Shown one piece after another: positions 49,980 to 53,842 of a DNA stretch of 53,842 bases (positions within the stretch are counted from its first letter, which is position 1; each line of letters opens with the position of its first letter). The stretch is from Flavobacteriales bacterium (GTDB taxonomy: Bacteria > Bacteroidota > Bacteroidia > Flavobacteriales_G > Salibacteraceae). The notes under the pieces are model-generated. The model saw nothing but the letters and a program-made list of their open reading frames with translations, was not told the origin of the DNA and did not search any database. Made by a program: the position numbers and the translations under genes. The stretch is taken from assembly GCA_020435995.1 (NCBI GenBank), contig JAGQYO010000018.1, forward strand, positions 1 to 53,842. The letters run 5' to 3'.

Positions 49980-50855
49980 ATGTTATTACTAGACGGAAAT
50001 GCCACATCGGCAGCAATTAGAACAGAAATAGCCGAAGAAGTAAGCAAGCTAAAAAGCCAAGGCAAAAAAGTACCTCATCTAGCCGCTATTTTAGTGGGAG
50101 AAGATGGCGCAAGCCAAACCTATGTCAATGCAAAAGTAAAGGCGTGCGAAAATGTAGGATTTGAATCTACCTTGGTAAGAATGCCTGCTGAAACAAGCGA
50201 AGAAGAGCTTCTTAGCACTATCAAAGGTTTAAACGAAAACCCCAATATTGATGGTTTTATTGTTCAATTGCCTTTGCCAAAACACATCGATGAAGATAAG
50301 GTAACCTTAGCCGTTGCACCCCAAAAGGACGTAGATGGATTTCACCCCGAAAATGTGGGCAGAATGAGTTTGGGCCTTCCTACCTTTTTGCCTGCTACCC
50401 CAAATGGCGTAATGGAAATGCTTGGCCGCTATAACATTGAAACAGTAGGAAAAAACTGCGTAGTGATTGGCAGAAGCAACATAGTGGGTACACCAATGGC
50501 CATATTGATGTCGAGGGGTACAAACCCAGGCAACGCCACTGTTACACTAACACATAGCCGCACCAAAAACCTCAAAGAAATTACACTTCAAGCTGACATT
50601 ATTATTGTTGCTTTGGGCAAACCAAATTTCCTTACAGGTGAAATGGTAAAGCAAGGCGCCGTAGTGGTAGACGTAGGGATTCACCGAATAGAAGACGCCA
50701 GCAAAAAATCGGGATTCCGATTAGTTGGTGATGTAGAATTCGAAACAGTTGCTCCAAAATGTGCCGCAATTAGCCCTGTTCCCGGCGGGGTAGGGCCTAT
50801 GACTATCGCATCGCTTTTGCAAAATACATTGAAGGCCGTAACGATGCGCAAGTAA
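49980..50855 (+). CDS. folD: Methylenetetrahydrofolate dehydrogenase / cyclohydrolase
   Basis: This 291-residue bifunctional enzyme interconverts methylene-, methenyl- and 10-formyl-tetrahydrofolate with NADP. It shows Tyr48 and the catalytic Lys52 in [21 protein letters not shown], the dinucleotide-binding [13 protein letters not shown] and the signature [10 protein letters not shown] near the C-terminus. Length fits. It is cotranscribed with ffh. The gene converges on the M3 peptidase with 140 bases between the stops, which hold a nine-base AT-only inverted repeat but no convincing terminator. Confidence 0.98.
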   Translation: MLLLDGNATSAAIRTEIAEEVSKLKSQGKKVPHLAAILVGEDGASQTYVNAKVKACENVGFESTLVRMPAETSEEELLSTIKGLNENPNIDGFIVQLPLPKHIDEDKVTLAVAPQKDVDGFHPENVGRMSLGLPTFLPATPNGVMEMLGRYNIETVGKNCVVIGRSNIVGTPMAILMSRGTNPGNATVTLTHSRTKNLKEITLQADIIIVALGKPNFLTGEMVKQGAVVVDVGIHRIEDASKKSGFRLVGDVEFETVAPKCAAISPVPGGVGPMTIASLLQNTLKAVTMRK

Positions 50856-50995
50856 TCTAGGCAGGAAATTTCCAGTAGTGGCTTCAATCTTACTTTGCTT
50901 GCAATAATCTAGAAGTACGATCATGGTAGATGCTTGAAGATGACTAGATCTTACAAGAACAGGAACCCAAATAAATTGCCTTTTTAGATCAAAAT

Positions 50996-53149
50996 TTATT
51001 TCACAGGAACAGGGAATCCTCTGTCGCGCATCAGCGCTTCGATATTTGCATCACGCCCCATGAATAACCTAAAAGCCTCTGCAGGGTCAATTGCGTTACG
51101 CGGCGCAAATAAATACTTCACTGCCTTACTGGCTAATTCTTTGTCATAAAAACCACCGGGCGCTTTCGCAAATGCCTCTGAAGCATCAGCTGTGAGTACA
51201 TCTGCCCACATGTAGCCATAGTATGCGGTTGCGTAGCCTTCGCCAGAAAACACATGCCCAAAGTGAGGTGTTCGGTGGCGCATAACCAATTGTTTTGGCA
51301 TATTCAATTCGGCTAAAGTTTCTCTTTCAAACTGGTCTACGTCTATAGTTGTTGGATCTGCTAGGTGAAATTTCATATCCATTATGGCAGATGCCAAATA
51401 TTCCGTGGTAGAAAAACCTTGATTAAAGGTGCTTGCCTTTTTAATTTTAGCAACCAATTCGGCTGGGATAGGTTCGCCGGTTTTGCTATGAACTAAGTAT
51501 GTGTTAATCACTTCATCGGTTGATAACCAACGCTCGAGTAACTGAGATTGAAACTCTGTGTAATCTCGCACCCCACTATTTAGCGTAGGGTATTTAACAT
51601 CAGCCGAGAAAAAATGTAGGGCATGACCAAACTCATGAAAAAATGTAGTGGCATCATCCCAAGAAACCAAGAGTGCCTCTCCTGGTGCCGGTTTTACAAA
51701 ATTTGAATTGTTTGAAGCTAACACATTTTTTTCGCCATCAAATGACGATTGACTTCTATAAGTTGTGGCCCAAGCTCCCGAGCGTTTTCCTTCTCGTGCA
51801 TAAGGATCAAGGTACCAAAGGCCAATATTTTTACCAGTAGTGATGTCGTTTACTTCCCACACTTTTACGTCAGGGTGGAAAACAGGTACTGAATTCTCTG
51901 GAACTGGTGTAAACTTATAATTGAACAATTTGCCAGCTACCATGTGCATGGCTTCGGTTAATTTATCCAGCTGCAAATATTGTTTCACTTCATCGGAGTC
52001 GAGGTCATATTTTGCCTTTCTTACCTTCTCTGCATAGTAGCGATAGTCCCACGGTTCAATGGTGATGTTGTCTCCGTTTTTATCTGCCACAGCTTGCATA
52101 TCTGCTACCTCTTCGGCCACTCGCGCAATAGCTGCAGGCCAAACGGCCTCCATAAGCGCCATGGCGTTTTCAGGCGTTTTTGCCATTCGGTCTTGCAAAC
52201 GCCATTCAGCATAATTTTTAAACCCAAGTATTTCAACTTTTTTTCTCCTTAGTCTCAGAACTTCTGCGATTAATTCGTTGTTGTCATACTCATCTCCATT
52301 ATCACCTCTCGAGTAGTAGTTTGTCCATACTTGTTTGCGCAATTCCCTTTCGGTAGAATAGGTCAGAAATGGATCCATTGAGGAGCGTGTGTTGGTTATG
52401 GCGTATTTGCCTTCTTGTCCTTTATCAGCGGCAATCTTTGCAGCTGATTTTACAAATCCTTCAGGCAACCCACCCAATTGATCTTTGTTGAGGAAGGTTA
52501 CGTAATTCTCTTCGTCATGCAGTACATTGTCAGAAAACTTGTTGTACAAGCTCGAAAGTTCTTTACTGATTTGAGCGTATTCTGCCTTTTGTTGGGCATT
52601 AAGCGCGGCCCCATTCATCGCAAAATTGGTGAAAATCAAGTGAACTACTCGCTGTTGCTCTGCATCGAGAGGCTTTTTTTGCGATGCGTCATAAACCGCT
52701 TTTATGCGACTAAATAATTTTTCGTTTTGGGTGATTTTGGAGCTGAACTCCGAAAATAAAGGAGCCATTTCAGCTTGAATTTCCCTAAATTCTGGGGTAG
52801 ACAAATTGCTGCTGAAAATGCCGTAGTAGGCCATAGCTCTTTCTAGCTCGGCACCTGAACGCTCCAATTCGGCAATGGTGTTTTCAAAAGTAGGTGCCTC
52901 TGTGTTGTTTGCAATGGCATCAACGTCAGCGAGTTTCATATCCATACCCTTGAGCATGGCATCCTTTACATCGGCAACATTCATAAGGTCAAAGGCGGGA
53001 ACCCCACCATACGGACCAGTCCATTCTTTCAACAATACGTTATCTATCATAGGTTCTTCCTTCATTTGAGCTTCTTCTTTACAGGCGGAAATTGTCACCG
53101 ATGCAGCTAAGATCAGTGACAGGTGTTTTATTCCAATAGGGTATTTCAT
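50996..53149 (-). CDS. M3-family metallopeptidase lipoprotein (peptidyl-dipeptidase Dcp-like)
   Basis: This 717-residue thimet-type zinc peptidase has HEFGH at residues 505-509 with the downstream ligand region YTEFQSQLLERW, and the family's helical N-terminal half. The overall pattern (FDLMNVADVKDAMLKGM, RHRTPHFGHVFSGEGYATAYYGY) fits Dcp, which removes C-terminal dipeptides. The start at 53149 gives the lipoprotein signal MKYPIGIKHLSLILAASVTISAC, so the enzyme is probably periplasmic and lipid-anchored; the longer frame from 53173 lacks this form. It is preceded by the 170-residue membrane protein gene. Confidence 0.93.
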   Translation of the reverse strand: MKYPIGIKHLSLILAASVTISACKEEAQMKEEPMIDNVLLKEWTGPYGGVPAFDLMNVADVKDAMLKGMDMKLADVDAIANNTEAPTFENTIAELERSGAELERAMAYYGIFSSNLSTPEFREIQAEMAPLFSEFSSKITQNEKLFSRIKAVYDASQKKPLDAEQQRVVHLIFTNFAMNGAALNAQQKAEYAQISKELSSLYNKFSDNVLHDEENYVTFLNKDQLGGLPEGFVKSAAKIAADKGQEGKYAITNTRSSMDPFLTYSTERELRKQVWTNYYSRGDNGDEYDNNELIAEVLRLRRKKVEILGFKNYAEWRLQDRMAKTPENAMALMEAVWPAAIARVAEEVADMQAVADKNGDNITIEPWDYRYYAEKVRKAKYDLDSDEVKQYLQLDKLTEAMHMVAGKLFNYKFTPVPENSVPVFHPDVKVWEVNDITTGKNIGLWYLDPYAREGKRSGAWATTYRSQSSFDGEKNVLASNNSNFVKPAPGEALLVSWDDATTFFHEFGHALHFFSADVKYPTLNSGVRDYTEFQSQLLERWLSTDEVINTYLVHSKTGEPIPAELVAKIKKASTFNQGFSTTEYLASAIMDMKFHLADPTTIDVDQFERETLAELNMPKQLVMRHRTPHFGHVFSGEGYATAYYGYMWADVLTADASEAFAKAPGGFYDKELASKAVKYLFAPRNAIDPAEAFRLFMGRDANIEALMRDRGFPVPVK

Positions 53150-53257
53150 CTCGCAAATTTTATGGGACAACATAAGTACAAAAAAAAAGACTTAGGCTTC
53201 CAAATTTACTTTAAGATGTTGTAAAGAAATGGGAATACTACAGAAGGTGCAGTAGCT

Positions 53258-53770
53258 CTAGTTTTTATCGTGGTTTTCCACTTTCAACAATTGAATATGG
53301 TAGGCCGCAATTCTAGCTTGTGCTGTGCCGTCTATCAATAGAATAACCACTAGCATGGCTATAGTGGTAATTAAGCTGGCCTTCCATAAGGGCGAATGAA
53401 AGAAGAGTAGGAGTAGGGCACAGGCCGCTATAATAAGCGGAATAGCGGTAAATACCACGGTATTATATTCTTTTAAGGTGTCCTCGGCGCGAGATATTTC
53501 TGATTGTACAAAAGCAGTTGCATCTTGGTTGTAGTCTATTTCAAACTGTTTGACCCGCTGTACATTGGTATAAAACAAACCAATTCCTATGGTCAAGAGC
53601 ATTAAACCAGCAACTAAAGTAGGTACGATATAAGCTCTGGCCATGTCCGTTTTTCCCAGTTGCCAAAATGCTATGCTCGTCACGACGAAAACGACGCCAA
53701 AGAGCATAAAAAAAGGAGTTGAAACAAGTTCTGCTTTTGCCCAATCAGTAGCAGTTTTTAAAATTTCCAT
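53258..53770 (-). CDS. Four-span membrane protein of unknown function, 170 residues
   Basis: I do not recognise the family. Residues 1-15 are cytoplasmic-like, then hydrophobic segments lie at about 18-37, 46-67, 105-122 and 127-147. Between spans two and three is a charged loop (VQRVKQFEIDYNQDATAFVQSEISRAEDTLKEYN) that could form a helix pair; the description splits it because no motif is obvious. It is upstream of the M3 peptidase on the same strand, 108 bases away. The ATG at 53770 is a natural start; the 72 bases to its right hold only imperfect promoter-like boxes such as TAGTTATG on the minus strand. Confidence 0.75.
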   Translation of the reverse strand: MEILKTATDWAKAELVSTPFFMLFGVVFVVTSIAFWQLGKTDMARAYIVPTLVAGLMLLTIGIGLFYTNVQRVKQFEIDYNQDATAFVQSEISRAEDTLKEYNTVVFTAIPLIIAACALLLLFFHSPLWKASLITTIAMLVVILLIDGTAQARIAAYHIQLLKVENHDKN

Positions 53771-53842
53771 TGCTATATTTTTACATATTGTGTGCTTGTT
53801 ACATAACTACCTAAATTCACTCCCAAAGATGGAAAAATTCTG

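Noticed and set aside
50969-51001. Nine-base inverted repeat AAATAAATT / AATTTATTT between folD and the M3 peptidase
   Set aside because: The arms contain only A and T and overlap the peptidase stop; too weak for a terminator and likely by chance in this base composition.

Overview
The window is about 54 kb of dense, AT-rich bacterial chromosome. It most likely comes from an aerobic member of the Bacteroidota, perhaps order Flavobacteriales; the phylum is well supported, the order is a guess. The signs are two large surface proteins with type IX secretion (T9SS) C-terminal sorting domains, many short lipoprotein signals, a zinc-free type B ribosomal protein L31, BshC of the bacillithiol pathway, LytS/LytTR signalling, a FadL-like porin next to an SGNH lipoprotein, Bacteroidota-type promoter boxes (TAnnTTTG) and almost no Shine-Dalgarno sequences. 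Oxygen-dependent HemF indicates aerobic life.

Layout. 1-3 kb: the N-terminus of uvrB leaving the left edge, three very small genes (two of them predicted membrane proteins) and a secreted M1 peptidase. 3-6.2 kb: a DUF493 protein, PBP4 (dacB), a cytoplasmic NlpC/P60 peptidase with a TTG start, and an orphan 191-residue protein. 6.3-13.5 kb: an SLC12-type transporter with an overlapping DinB-fold gene, then on the minus strand a metallo-beta-lactamase hydrolase, an LtaS-like membrane sulfatase and a beta-helix lipoprotein. 13.6-23.2 kb, plus strand: rpmE2, a GlmU-like protein, lon, hutI, the FadL/SGNH pair and a glycosyltransferase. 23.2-36.3 kb: T9SS cargo, a cysteine-cluster protein coupled to a PqqB-like lipoprotein, a LytTR regulator and LytS-like kinase, a decayed Fic-like remnant, mutT, rimO, bshC and a second T9SS cargo. 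36.4-42.8 kb: a guaA-LysM protein-hemF run joined by TAATG junctions, then rRNA methyltransferase and lolA on the minus strand. 42.8-53.8 kb: ftsK, a lipoprotein, argS, a lone receiver, ffh-folD, an M3 peptidase lipoprotein and a membrane protein.

Most genes are core housekeeping: DNA repair and segregation (UvrB, FtsK, MutT), translation and protein export (L31, ArgS, RimO, rRNA methyltransferase, Ffh, LolA), proteolysis (Lon, M1, M3, PBP4), cofactors and nucleotides (GuaA, HemF, FolD, BshC). I see no complete phage, transposon, integron, CRISPR array, tRNA or rRNA. I do not see a convincing multi-gene novel system.

The more unusual signals are small. TAnnTTTG boxes lie only 3-12 bases before several start codons (possible leaderless mRNAs). 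A Shine-Dalgarno-led 16-codon ORF ends on the TTG start of the NlpC gene. A 33-residue membrane protein has its own promoter-like box and a 21-bp-spaced direct repeat upstream. A terminator is built from the last codons of lolA and its T-run touches the next start codon. A heptamer-periodic inverted repeat lies between rimO and bshC. A Fic C-terminal remnant survives upstream of the LytS kinase, and four convergent gene pairs share a YTAA stop overlap.
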